Shown: positions 27,160-36,331 of the stretch, piece by piece
How the letters are laid out: every line of letters starts with the position of its first letter
How positions within the stretch are numbered: the first letter of the stretch is position 1
Origin: Kitasatospora indigofera
GTDB lineage: Bacteria; Actinomycetota; Actinomycetes; Streptomycetales; Streptomycetaceae
DNA: 64,000 bases
Direction of reading: 5' to 3'
Assembly: GCF_014655955.1 (NCBI RefSeq)
Contig: NZ_BNBO01000022.1
Location: 1 to 64,000 of the forward strand
Made by a program: the position numbers and the translations under genes
Notes under the pieces: generated by a model
What the model was told of the DNA's origin: nothing
The model's database searches: none
What the model saw: only the letters and a program-made list of their open reading frames with translations

Positions 27160-27801
27160 ATGAACGAGACCCTGGTGACAATGGTCGGCAATGTCGCGTC
27201 GGTGGTGAGCTACGCGCAGACGACGGGCGGCGTGCCGGTGGCCAACTTCCGCCTGGTGGCCACCGAGCGGCGCTACGACCGGGTGAAGGGCGAGTGGGTG
27301 GACGGGGACACCCACTGGGTCACCGTGGTCGCCTGGCGCTGGCTGGCCGCCAACCTGGTGAGTTCGCTGAGCAAGGGAGACCCGGTGGTGGTCAGCGGCC
27401 GGCTGCGGGTCCGGGAGTGGGAGGAGGGCGAGCGCCGGCGCAGCGGGGTCGAGATCGACGCCCGTTCGGTGGGGCACGACCTCAGCCGGGGGACGTCGGC
27501 CTTCCGGTGGGCGGTGCGGGGCAAGTCCGAGCAGCAGTGGGCCGGTTCGGGGGGCCTGCCGGTGCCCGGCGGGCCGGCCGGGCCGATCGTCGGCGGTCCC
27601 GGTGGCGGTCTCGGGGCGGGTGCTGGGGCGGGGGCCGGAGCCGGCGCCGACGGCGGTCCGGGGTCGATCGCGGAGGCCCTGGCGGAGCCCGCCGTGCCGG
27701 ACTGGATCGTCGCCGCGGTGCATGCCAGGCGGGCGTCGGTGGCGGCGGCCGAGGTGTCCGCGGGCGGTCCCGTGACCGAAGGGGAGGTTGCTGCGGTGTG
27801 A
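27160..27801 (+). CDS. ssb: Single-stranded DNA-binding protein paralogue
   Basis: 213 residues. The N-terminal OB fold (about 1-110) has the SSB pattern: ETLVTMVGNVAS, FRLVATERRYD, THWVTVVAWRWLA, GDPVVVSGRLRVREW. A Gly/Ala-rich linker follows. The terminus (EGEVAAV) lacks the acidic DDDIPF-like tip by which the main SSB recruits replication proteins, so this is probably the specialised second SSB known in streptomycetes (SsbB-like, inference). ATG start with GGAG upstream. DnaA boxes lie upstream. Confidence 0.85.
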   Translation: MNETLVTMVGNVASVVSYAQTTGGVPVANFRLVATERRYDRVKGEWVDGDTHWVTVVAWRWLAANLVSSLSKGDPVVVSGRLRVREWEEGERRRSGVEIDARSVGHDLSRGTSAFRWAVRGKSEQQWAGSGGLPVPGGPAGPIVGGPGGGLGAGAGAGAGAGADGGPGSIAEALAEPAVPDWIVAAVHARRASVAAAEVSAGGPVTEGEVAAV

Positions 27802-27942
27802 CCGTTCGGTGCCCCCCACTGCGTCCAAGTGTGGCGATCGGGATACTTCTTGACCTAACGAAGGCGCAATCCTGAGCATCGGTCGAATCATGACGACTTT
27901 CTGGCGGGGCGTCAGCCGGCGCTGGTGATCGCCGGGCTGATA

Positions 27943-27963
27943 ACGATACAGATACGGTATCGT
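27943..27963 (+). promoter_or_regulatory. GATAC inverted repeat, putative operator
   Basis: ACGATAC-N7-GTATCGT is a perfect 7-7-7 inverted repeat, with an extra GATAC in the same direction inside the spacer. It sits about 40 bases before the predicted -10 of the surface protein gene. The cognate regulator is unknown. Confidence 0.5.
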
Positions 27964-27981
27964 CCGGATTCAGCACGTTGG

Positions 27982-28009
27982 TTTACGGCCCGGTAGGGCT
28001 CAATAGGAT
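27982..28009 (+). promoter_or_regulatory. Putative promoter of the thioester surface protein gene
   Basis: TTTACG (27982-27987), a 16-base spacer and TAGGAT (28004-28009) fit an actinomycete vegetative promoter. The leader would be about 85 bases. Confidence 0.45.
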
Positions 28010-28102
28010 GCGTCTGGTTCACACAAGTGCAGTCGCGTCTCAGGGGATGCGGCAATGCAAGGCGGGCTGTGATCGGCACGGCCCGGCCCGGAGGGATCAC
28101 AC

Positions 28103-29572
28103 ATGTTCCACAGGCAGGGGCGGATTCTCCCCCGCATAGCTACTGTCATGCTCACGTCGACCCTGGTGGCCGGCGGAAGCCTCCTCGGGGCCGGTGCGGC
28201 GTCCGCGGCGGACGGGCCCGGGGCGGGGGTCAGCGCGACCCTGCAGGAGAAGATGGTCAGCGGCCAGATCACCATCCAGGGCGAGGGCAAGGTGGCCGGC
28301 GGCCTCTTCACCCTCAAGACCGCCGACGGCGAGCTCCTCCAGACGTACTGCATCGACTTCGGTCACGGCGTCGACACCAGCGCGAAGGTGCAGTACCAGG
28401 AGGCCGACTGGAAGTCGAGCTCGCTCGGCGCCAAGGGCAAGACGGACGCGGCGGCGAAGATCCGCTGGATCCTGGAGAACTCCTACCCGCACGTCAAGGA
28501 CCTCGGCGCGCTGGCCAAGACGGCCGGCATCAGCGGCGAGTTCACCGAGCAGGACGCCGCCGCCGGCACCCAGGCCGCCATCTGGCACTTCTCCGACGGG
28601 AAGAAGGCCACCCCGGACGACCCGCAGGGTGCCGCGCTCACCGCGTACCTGCTGAGCGACAAGAACAAGGGGATCGCCGCCGAGCCGAAGCCCTCGCTCA
28701 GCCTCACCCCCGAGAGCGTGGCCGGGAAGAGCGGCGGCAAGCTCGGCCCGTTCACCGTCAACAGCAGCGCCGACGAGGTCAAGCTCTCGGTGACCGGCGG
28801 GCCCGCCACCGTCGCCGTGGTGGACAAGGACGGCAAGCCGCTCGCCTCGCTCAAGGGCCCGATCGCCAAGGACACCCAGTTCTTCCTGGACGTCCCGGCC
28901 GGCACGGCCGACGGCTCCGCCTCGGTGACGGCCGCCGTCTCCACGGTGGTGCCGAGCGGCCGCGTCTTCCTGAGCAAGGGCTACACCGCCGACAAGCACA
29001 GCCAGACGATGATCCTGGCGGGCTCGGAGAAGGTCAACGTCTCCGACACGGCCAAGGCCAAGTGGACCCAGGAGAAGGGCCCGCTGCTCGCGGCCACCTC
29101 CAAGGTGGACTGCGTCGAGAACGGCGTCGAGGTGACCGTCACCAACACCGGTGACCAGCCGGCCGCCGTCACCGTCCAGCCGGGCAAGGCCCTCACCGTG
29201 CAGCCGGGCAAGGCCGAGAAGATCACCGTCCCGGTCGCCGAGGACACCGCGTACGACATCAAGGTCACCGGCCCGAACGGCTTCGCCCAGCAGTTCCAGG
29301 GCGTCCTGGACTGCAAGGTCGCCGTCCCGACCCCGTCGGCCTCGCCGTCCCCGGCCACCAGCGGCTCGGCCACCCCGAGCACCGGCACCACCCCGAGCAC
29401 CGGCACCTCCACCGGCCCGGCGGCCACCACCACCGGTGGCGGTCTCGCCGCCACGGGTGGCAGCAGCGCCACCCCGGTGCTGGCCGGCGTCGCGGGCGCC
29501 CTCGTCCTCGCCGGTGGCGCGGCCGTCTTCGTCCTGCGCCGCCGTGGCCGCCACAGCGGCACCGCCGCCTGA
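28103..29572 (+). CDS. Sortase-anchored Cys-Gln thioester-domain surface protein
   Basis: 489 residues. A signal peptide ends near GAASAAD. The thioester (TQXA) domain follows, with the partner cysteine Cys83 in QTYCIDFG and Gln157 in GTQAAIWHF. Such domains form an internal Cys-Gln thioester able to bond covalently to a target. Next come Ig-like segments, a Ser/Thr/Pro-rich wall-spanning linker, the class E sortase signal LAATG at 448-452, a hydrophobic helix and the basic tail LRRRGR. It is therefore cell-wall-anchored. The ribosome site GGAGGG fixes the start. Its ligand is unknown. Confidence 0.9.
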   Translation: MFHRQGRILPRIATVMLTSTLVAGGSLLGAGAASAADGPGAGVSATLQEKMVSGQITIQGEGKVAGGLFTLKTADGELLQTYCIDFGHGVDTSAKVQYQEADWKSSSLGAKGKTDAAAKIRWILENSYPHVKDLGALAKTAGISGEFTEQDAAAGTQAAIWHFSDGKKATPDDPQGAALTAYLLSDKNKGIAAEPKPSLSLTPESVAGKSGGKLGPFTVNSSADEVKLSVTGGPATVAVVDKDGKPLASLKGPIAKDTQFFLDVPAGTADGSASVTAAVSTVVPSGRVFLSKGYTADKHSQTMILAGSEKVNVSDTAKAKWTQEKGPLLAATSKVDCVENGVEVTVTNTGDQPAAVTVQPGKALTVQPGKAEKITVPVAEDTAYDIKVTGPNGFAQQFQGVLDCKVAVPTPSASPSPATSGSATPSTGTTPSTGTSTGPAATTTGGGLAATGGSSATPVLAGVAGALVLAGGAAVFVLRRRGRHSGTAA

Positions 29573-30015
29573 GGCCCACGCCAGGCAACAGCGGCCGCCT
29601 GCGGGCAGCCGTGAGCAGACCGGTGGCCCGGTCCTCCACGAACAGGTGGAGGGCCGGGCCACCGGCCGTTGCGGGCCCGTCCCGGAACCCCCGGGCCGGA
29701 GCCCGCCACGGCGCCCGGGTCGGCCGGCGCCCGGCCCGCGCCGTGGCCCTGCCGGAGCCCGGGCCGATGCCCCTGCTGACGTCCGTGCCGACCTCCGTGC
29801 CGAGGCCGTGCCGAAGTCCGGGCCGGCAACGCCGGGGCCGTGTCCGGGGCTCCGCTTCCCGTCGCACCGCTGCGGGGGGATCCGCTCCCGGAGGGCGTCG
29901 GTCCGGTTGCGGGCGGGGGAGGGCGGTCACGACGGGCGTTCGGGAGGTCCGGCCCGGTGCGGCACAATGGAAGGCTGCAAGCCGAATACTCCCGACGACG
30001 CCGGAGCGATCTCAC
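29573..30015. other. Gene-free spacer before ettA
   Basis: About 440 bases. The left part is the terminator of the surface protein gene. The rest has no supportable gene; CACAAT at about 29963-29968 is a possible -10 for ettA. Confidence 0.4.
29620..29665 (+). terminator. Terminator after the surface protein gene
   Basis: A 20-bp stem with one G-T wobble and a roughly 6-base loop, starting about 50 bases after the stop. Confidence 0.75.
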
Positions 30016-31680
<1,665 letters not shown>

Positions 31681-31708
31681 TCGCCACGCGGCAACGCTGC
31701 CGCAACAA

Positions 31709-31747
31709 CGGCCCGGCAGGCTGACCTCAGGGCGGTCTGCCGGGCCG
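31709..31747 (+). terminator. Hairpin after ettA
   Basis: An 11-bp inverted repeat (CGGCCCGGCAG/CTGCCGGGCCG) with a 17-base loop, 28 bases after the ettA stop. Confidence 0.55.
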
Positions 31748-31803
31748 CTGCCCGTAGTCTCGGAAGGGACCGGCGGGGCAACGGAAGTTTGAGGAGAACA
31801 CTT

Positions 31804-32253
31804 GTGGCACGCCACATCTACGCCTGCCCACTGAGGTGGTCCGACATGGACGCCTTCGGACACGTGAACAACGTGGTCTTCCTGCGCTACCTGGAGGAGG
31901 CCCGGATCGACTTCATGTTCACCCAGGCCGCCGAGGCCGGCGCCGGGGAGTTCGCGGGCGGTTCGGTGGTGGCCCGCCACGAGATCGACTACAAGCGTCC
32001 GCTGGTGCACCGCCCGACGCCGGTGACCATCGAGACCTGGGTCACCAAGATCGGCGGCGCTTCGCTGACCGTGTCCTACGAGGTCAAGGACACCGCCGAG
32101 GACGGCACCGAAACGGTGTACGTGCGGGCGTCCACCGTGGTCGTGCCCTACGACCTGGCGGCGGCCCGGCCGCGCCGGATCAGCCCGGTGGAGCGCGAGT
32201 TCCTCAGCCGTTTCATGGACGTCGAGGAGCCGGTGGCCGCCGTCGCGGCCTGA
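31804..32253 (+). CDS. Acyl-CoA thioesterase, hotdog fold (4-hydroxybenzoyl-CoA thioesterase-like)
   Basis: 149 residues, a single hotdog domain. The family motif WSDMDAFGHVNNVVFLRYLEEAR carries the catalytic aspartate near residue 15. Such enzymes hydrolyse acyl-CoA thioesters, often medium-chain or aromatic, in the cytoplasm. The GTG of VARHIYAC follows GAGGAG at 31791-31796; an ATG 15 bases upstream overlaps that site and is less likely. The next gene starts only after a 385-base gap. Confidence 0.87.
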   Translation: MARHIYACPLRWSDMDAFGHVNNVVFLRYLEEARIDFMFTQAAEAGAGEFAGGSVVARHEIDYKRPLVHRPTPVTIETWVTKIGGASLTVSYEVKDTAEDGTETVYVRASTVVVPYDLAAARPRRISPVEREFLSRFMDVEEPVAAVAA

Positions 32254-32638
32254 TCTGCCCTCGCGCCCTGACCTGCCCTCGTGCCCGCACGGCGGGCACC
32301 CGGCGGGCCCCGGTCGCGGTCCGGTGACACCGGGCCGGCCGGTGACCCGCTCGCGGGCCCGGCCCGCAGGCTGCCTGCGCGCTCCGCCTGCCCGCGCGCT
32401 CCGGCCGCCTGCGCGGACCGGCCGTCCATGGACGCCGGCCCTCCCGGACGGTCGGTGCGCCCCGAGGGGCCGGCCGCCGGACCGGTCCGCCCGGCGGGCC
32501 GGACCGCCGTGACCGACCGGGCCGCCGACCGCCGTGACCGTCCGACCACCGGGATCGTCCGACCGCGTCCGGTGCCGGCGCCCTGCGGCGCGCGGCGCCG
32601 GGGGCGCGGACGCCCCGCCGACCTTGAGTGAGCCTCTC
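32254..32638. other. GC-rich spacer after the thioesterase
   Basis: No gene supported. Two imperfect 18-bp direct copies lie just after the thioesterase stop, then a hairpin at 32281-32299. The remainder is low-complexity GC-rich sequence. Confidence 0.4.
32281..32299 (+). terminator. Small hairpin after the thioesterase gene
   Basis: GTGCCCG-CACGG-CGGGCAC, a perfect 7-bp stem 28 bases after the stop. Weak but well placed. Confidence 0.4.
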
Positions 32639-33448
32639 GTGACCAGCACCACCCGTCTTGTCCTCGCCGACGCGGGGGAGGCCGCGGACCTCGCCGCCTT
32701 CCTGGTGCGCCTGCTGCGCTTCGACCGGGCGGCGGCGGTCCGCCTCCAGGTGGTCGGGACGGGAGCGGAGGACCGAGGCCGGGGCACGGCGCACCCCGAG
32801 GGCGCGGCCGCCCCGGAGGGCGCCCCCGTGGTCGTCACCCGTGCCGGCGCCGAGACCGGCGCCGAGACCGTCACCGAGGGTGCTGCGGGGGTCCTCGCGG
32901 TCTTCGGGCGGCTGCCGCTGGGCGGTTCGGGCGCGCTCGCCGTCCGTACCGCCCGGCTGGCCGGGTCCCACGCGCCGGTGGACCGGACCGTCTCGGCCGG
33001 CCGGCTGCTGGACGACATCGACGAGGGCGCCGGTGCCGTCGGCCTCCCCGCGCCGGTGACCGGCCCGGCCTGGGCCGGTCTGCTGCCGCCCCGGACGGGC
33101 TGGCGGCTGCTCGCCGAGCCGCCCGCCGTGGCGGTGGTCCCCGAGCTGATGGCGGGTGTCCGGGAGTTCAAGCAGCGCAGCGAGGCGGTGCCCGCGCACC
33201 ACCGGACCCGCGCGGTGCTGGACGCCCTGGCGGACGAGATCTGGTCCCGCCCGCTCTCCGCCGTGCCGGAGCTGCCGCTGCGCGCCGCGCACGCCTCGTA
33301 CGTGATCGGGTTCCTGAAGCCGGACTCGCGGCTCACCGTGCACCGGGCCGGCAGCTGGCTGCGGCTGAGCGCGCCGGCCGGGTCGGTCGCGGTGCGGACG
33401 GCGGCGGCGCCGGGCGCGGGCCTCGGGCTGAGCCCGCTGCGGGGCTGA
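32639..33448 (+). CDS. Conserved-looking protein of unknown function
   Basis: About 269 residues, soluble, with no signal peptide or membrane helix. An N-terminal helical segment (ADLAAFLVRLLRFDRAAAVRLQ) and a C-terminal portion (RAAHASYVIGFLKPDSRLTVHRAGSWLRLSAP) look folded. Between them is an acidic, Ala/Gly-rich stretch. I recognise no catalytic motif. Coding bias is strong. The GTG chosen (VTSTTRLVL) has no obvious ribosome site and the true start could lie upstream. A hairpin follows the stop. Confidence 0.65.
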   Translation: MTSTTRLVLADAGEAADLAAFLVRLLRFDRAAAVRLQVVGTGAEDRGRGTAHPEGAAAPEGAPVVVTRAGAETGAETVTEGAAGVLAVFGRLPLGGSGALAVRTARLAGSHAPVDRTVSAGRLLDDIDEGAGAVGLPAPVTGPAWAGLLPPRTGWRLLAEPPAVAVVPELMAGVREFKQRSEAVPAHHRTRAVLDALADEIWSRPLSAVPELPLRAAHASYVIGFLKPDSRLTVHRAGSWLRLSAPAGSVAVRTAAAPGAGLGLSPLRG

Positions 33449-33452
33449 CGAA

Positions 33453-33488
33453 GCCGCCCCCTGGCCGGCCGGGGCCGGAGGGGGCGGT
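33453..33488. terminator. Hairpin between two convergent genes
   Basis: GCCGCCCCC and GGGGGCGG arms flank a GGCC-rich interior with a bulge. It lies between the unknown gene and the convergent haemoglobin gene and could terminate both. Confidence 0.5.
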
Positions 33489-33507
33489 GGAAGTCCGGGC
33501 GAGCCGG

Positions 33508-33909
33508 TCAGCCGGCGCTGTTGATCATCGAGGCGGCCGCGTAGGTGAGGTAGTCCCACAGCTGGCGCTCGGCGTCGGCGGGCAGGGCGAGTTCGTCCAC
33601 CGCCGTCCGCATGTGCCGCAGCCAGGCGTCGTGCGCCGCGCGGTCGACCTTGAACGGCACGTGCCGCATCCGCAGCCGGGGGTGGCCGCGCTCCTCGCTG
33701 TACGTGCGGGGGCCGCCCCAGTACTGGATCAGGAAGAGGGCGAACCGCTCCTCGGCCGGGCCGAGGTCCTCCGGGTACATCGGCCGCAGCAACTCGTCCT
33801 CGGCGACGCCCTGGTAGAACCGGTGCACCAGCCGCCGGAAGGTCGACTCCCCGCCGACCGAGTCGAAAAAGGTCTCCTCGCTGAGTGTTTCACGCCCGAT
33901 TTCAGTCAC
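33508..33909 (-). CDS. glbO: Group II truncated haemoglobin (trHbO)
   Basis: 133 residues, a two-over-two globin. The signature YWGGPRTYSEERGHPRLRMRH spans about residues 63-83, with the proximal haem histidine near His76. Trp96 in AWLRHM is the G8 tryptophan typical of group II. These proteins bind O2 and react with NO or peroxide. The GTG start (VTEIGRETL) gives the usual family length; an ATG 60 bases upstream would add an unusual extension that runs into a palindrome. Confidence 0.9.
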   Translation of the reverse strand: MTEIGRETLSEETFFDSVGGESTFRRLVHRFYQGVAEDELLRPMYPEDLGPAEERFALFLIQYWGGPRTYSEERGHPRLRMRHVPFKVDRAAHDAWLRHMRTAVDELALPADAERQLWDYLTYAAASMINSAG

Positions 33910-33931
33910 CTGACCATGGTCGCAGACCGCG

Positions 33932-33970
33932 CGTGGGTCGTACACCAGGACTTTCGGCGTACGACCCACG
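33932..33970. repeat. 12-bp inverted repeat upstream of glbO
   Basis: CGTGGGTCGTAC and GTACGACCCACG, a perfect 12-bp inverted repeat with a 15-base loop. It lies about 85 bases beyond the stop of the ABC permease gene and just before glbO on the same strand. It could terminate the ABC operon or be a control site for glbO. Confidence 0.55.
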
Positions 33971-34054
33971 ACACTTCGTGACGTCCGGTACGGGCCCGTC
34001 GGGGCCGGCGGCCGCGCCGAGCGGGTGCTCAGCGGGCGCCGGCGGGCCGCATGG

Positions 34055-35254
34055 TCAGGCGTCCTCCCAGCGGAAGAAGCGGGAGGCGATCGCGGTCAGG
34101 GCGGCGGCGAACAGCAGCAGCCCGCCCATCGTCGGCAGGGCGTCCGACAGGCCGCCGCCGCGGGTCAGCACCGACTGGGAGGCGCTGACCAGGTGCTTGA
34201 GCGGCAGCGCGTCCGAGATGGTCCGGAGCCAGGCCGGTGCGTCGTCCATCGGGAAGAACGAGCCGGACAGGAAGGACATCGGCAGCACGATGATCTGCGA
34301 GATGCCGTTCGCCGCCTCCTCGGTCTTCGCCAGCGAGCCGGCCAGCAGGCCGATCGACATGAAGGCGATGGTGGCGCAGACCACCAGCGGCACGATCAGC
34401 CACCAGTCCCCGGTGAGCTTCAGCCCGAAGTAGGGCGTGGTCGCGACCAGCAGGAAGACGGTGGTCTGGGCGAGCGCGGTGAGGATGCTGACCGAGACCC
34501 GGGAGAGGATGATCGAGCCCGCGCTGACCGGGGCCAGCCGCAGCCGGCGGAGCACCTTCTTCTGCCGCCAGGAGACCAGGGTGAGCGAGGCCCCGAAGAC
34601 GGCGCCGGTGGCCACCGCCCAGCCGAGCAGGCCGGGGGTGAGGAACTGGATCGGCTTGAGCGAGTTGTCCTCGACCTGGACGGCTTCCAGGGTGAAGGCG
34701 GGGGGCCGGCCGGTGGCGGCCTGGTTGGCCTGCTGCACGACCGAGTTGACGATGCCCTGCACACTGCCGGCCCGGACCTGGTCGGCGGCGCTGAAACGCA
34801 GCTCGACCTTGCCGTCCGGTCCCTGCTGGACGACGGCGTCCAGGTCGCCCTTGCGGACCTTGGCCAGGGCGTCGGCGGCGTCGTCGGTCCTGGTGATGGT
34901 GAGGACCTTCTCCAGCTCCGCCCGGCCCTCGCCCTGGACGGCGTCCAGCACCTGCACCGCCCCGACCTGGGCGACCTTGGCGTGCGGGCTGCCGGCGCCC
35001 TTCAGCAGGGTGCCGAAGAGCAGCAGGAACATCAGCGGGAAGACGAGGACGAAGAACACCGCCGTCCGGTCCCGGAGGAACGACACGATCATCACCCTGG
35101 ACAGGCTGAGGAACGCGCTGGCCCGCTCCTTGGGGGCGGCCCCGCCCGTCCCGGCCGGTCCGCCGGTGGTCCGCTGGGCGGGGACGGCCGGTGCCTCGGC
35201 GGCCTGCGCCCCGGTGCCCGGCTCGCTCACGGCGTCGCTGCGTTCGGCGCTCAT
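34055..35254 (-). CDS. ABC-2 type transporter permease
   Basis: 399 residues. One N-terminal helix (MIVSFLRDRTAVFFVLVFPLMFLLLFG) is followed by a large extracytoplasmic domain and five C-terminal helices, the ABC-2 exporter layout. ILSRVSVSILTALAQTTVFLLV and LPMSFLSGSFFPMDDAP are typical segments. It overlaps the ATPase gene by four bases (ATGA), so the two are translationally coupled. The exported substrate is unknown; antibiotics or lipids are common for this class. Confidence 0.88.
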   Translation of the reverse strand: MSAERSDAVSEPGTGAQAAEAPAVPAQRTTGGPAGTGGAAPKERASAFLSLSRVMIVSFLRDRTAVFFVLVFPLMFLLLFGTLLKGAGSPHAKVAQVGAVQVLDAVQGEGRAELEKVLTITRTDDAADALAKVRKGDLDAVVQQGPDGKVELRFSAADQVRAGSVQGIVNSVVQQANQAATGRPPAFTLEAVQVEDNSLKPIQFLTPGLLGWAVATGAVFGASLTLVSWRQKKVLRRLRLAPVSAGSIILSRVSVSILTALAQTTVFLLVATTPYFGLKLTGDWWLIVPLVVCATIAFMSIGLLAGSLAKTEEAANGISQIIVLPMSFLSGSFFPMDDAPAWLRTISDALPLKHLVSASQSVLTRGGGLSDALPTMGGLLLFAAALTAIASRFFRWEDA

Positions 35255-36168
35255 GCGCGGTACTCCCGTCCGGTGAGCTGGAGGAAGACGTCCTCCAGGG
35301 TGGCGCCGCGTACTTCCAGGCCGCGCAGGGCTCCCTGCTCGGCGAGCACGGAGAGCACCGGGGCGGGGGCGCGGGTGGCGATGGCGAGCGTGGCGCCGTC
35401 GTCCTCGACCGAGGCGGTCTCGGCGCCGGCCGCGGCGAGCAGCTCCCGGACGCTGCCGAGGCCGATCTGGCCGGACTCGACGCTGACCCGGACGGTGTCG
35501 TCGATCTCGCGCACCAGCGCGGCGGGGGTGCCGGTCTTCAGCACCTTGCCGTGGTCCATCACCGAGACGCGGTCGCAGAGGATCTCGGCCTCGTCCAGGT
35601 AGTGGGTGGTGAGGACGACGGTGCGGCCCTCGCCGTTGATGTCGCGCAGCAGGTCCCAGAGGTTGCGGCGGGCCTGCGGGTCGAGACCGGTGGTGGGCTC
35701 GTCGAGGAAGACCAGCTCCGGGTCGTGGGCCAGCGCGCAGGCGATGGAGAGGCGCTGGGCCTGGCCGCCGGACATCTTGTCGGTCATCACGGAGGCGGAG
35801 TCGGTCAGGCCGACCCGCTCCAGCATGGCGTCGGCCCGCTTGGGCCCGACGCCGTAGAACGAGGCGAACGTGCGGATGGTCTCCCGCGCGGTCAGCTTGT
35901 TGAAGAACGCCGAGGCCTGGAACTGCACGCCGATGCGCGGCAGCAGGTCGCGGTTGCGCGGCCAGGGTGCCATCCCCAGCAGCTCGATCCGGCCCTCGTC
36001 GGGCTTCCGGATCCCCTCCAGGATCTCCAGAGTGGTGGTCTTGCCGGCCCCGTTGGGCCCAAGAATTCCGTAGAACTCGCCAGTCTCGACGGTGAGTGAC
36101 ACCCCGTCGACAGCCTGGACATCCCCGTACCGCTGACGTATGCCGTCGGCGGTGATAGCTGCAGTCAT
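35251..36168 (-). CDS. ABC transporter ATP-binding protein (DrrA-like)
   Basis: 305 residues. Walker A GPNGAGKT at 37-44, signature MSGGQAQRLS near 137-146, Walker B LVFLDEPTTGLDP near 156-168, and the switch histidine in TTHYLDEAE. A C-terminal regulatory extension of about 85 residues resembles DrrA-type drug exporters. It is first in a two-gene operon with the ABC-2 permease. An AT-rich promoter region lies directly upstream. Confidence 0.92.
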   Translation of the reverse strand: MTAAITADGIRQRYGDVQAVDGVSLTVETGEFYGILGPNGAGKTTTLEILEGIRKPDEGRIELLGMAPWPRNRDLLPRIGVQFQASAFFNKLTARETIRTFASFYGVGPKRADAMLERVGLTDSASVMTDKMSGGQAQRLSIACALAHDPELVFLDEPTTGLDPQARRNLWDLLRDINGEGRTVVLTTHYLDEAEILCDRVSVMDHGKVLKTGTPAALVREIDDTVRVSVESGQIGLGSVRELLAAAGAETASVEDDGATLAIATRAPAPVLSVLAEQGALRGLEVRGATLEDVFLQLTGREYRA

Positions 36169-36209
36169 GTGCCCTGACCTTAGAGGAAGGTCCAGTCGGC
36201 GGACGGCTG

Positions 36210-36246
36210 CCGTTCGATTATTTTGAAGATCATTTTACTTGAACGG
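36210..36246 (-). promoter_or_regulatory. AT-rich promoter/operator region of the ABC exporter
   Basis: CCGTTC and GAACGG flank a 25-base, strikingly AT-rich core with two ATTTT elements. Read towards the exporter, an AATAAT-like -10 is present. Together these suggest a regulated promoter; the regulator is not in the neighbourhood. Confidence 0.45.
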
Positions 36247-36331
36247 GGAACGATCACGGGGGCGACGGGAACTGATGCCCCGTCGCCCCGTGCGGGGCGC
36301 CCCGACCGCGTACCGCCGTCCGCTCCGGACG

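Larger units (their letters stand above)
27802..28102. other. Intergenic region upstream of the thioester surface protein
   Basis: About 300 bases without a gene. They hold the GATAC inverted repeat and the promoter listed separately, then a GGAGGG ribosome site at 28090-28095. Confidence 0.5.
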
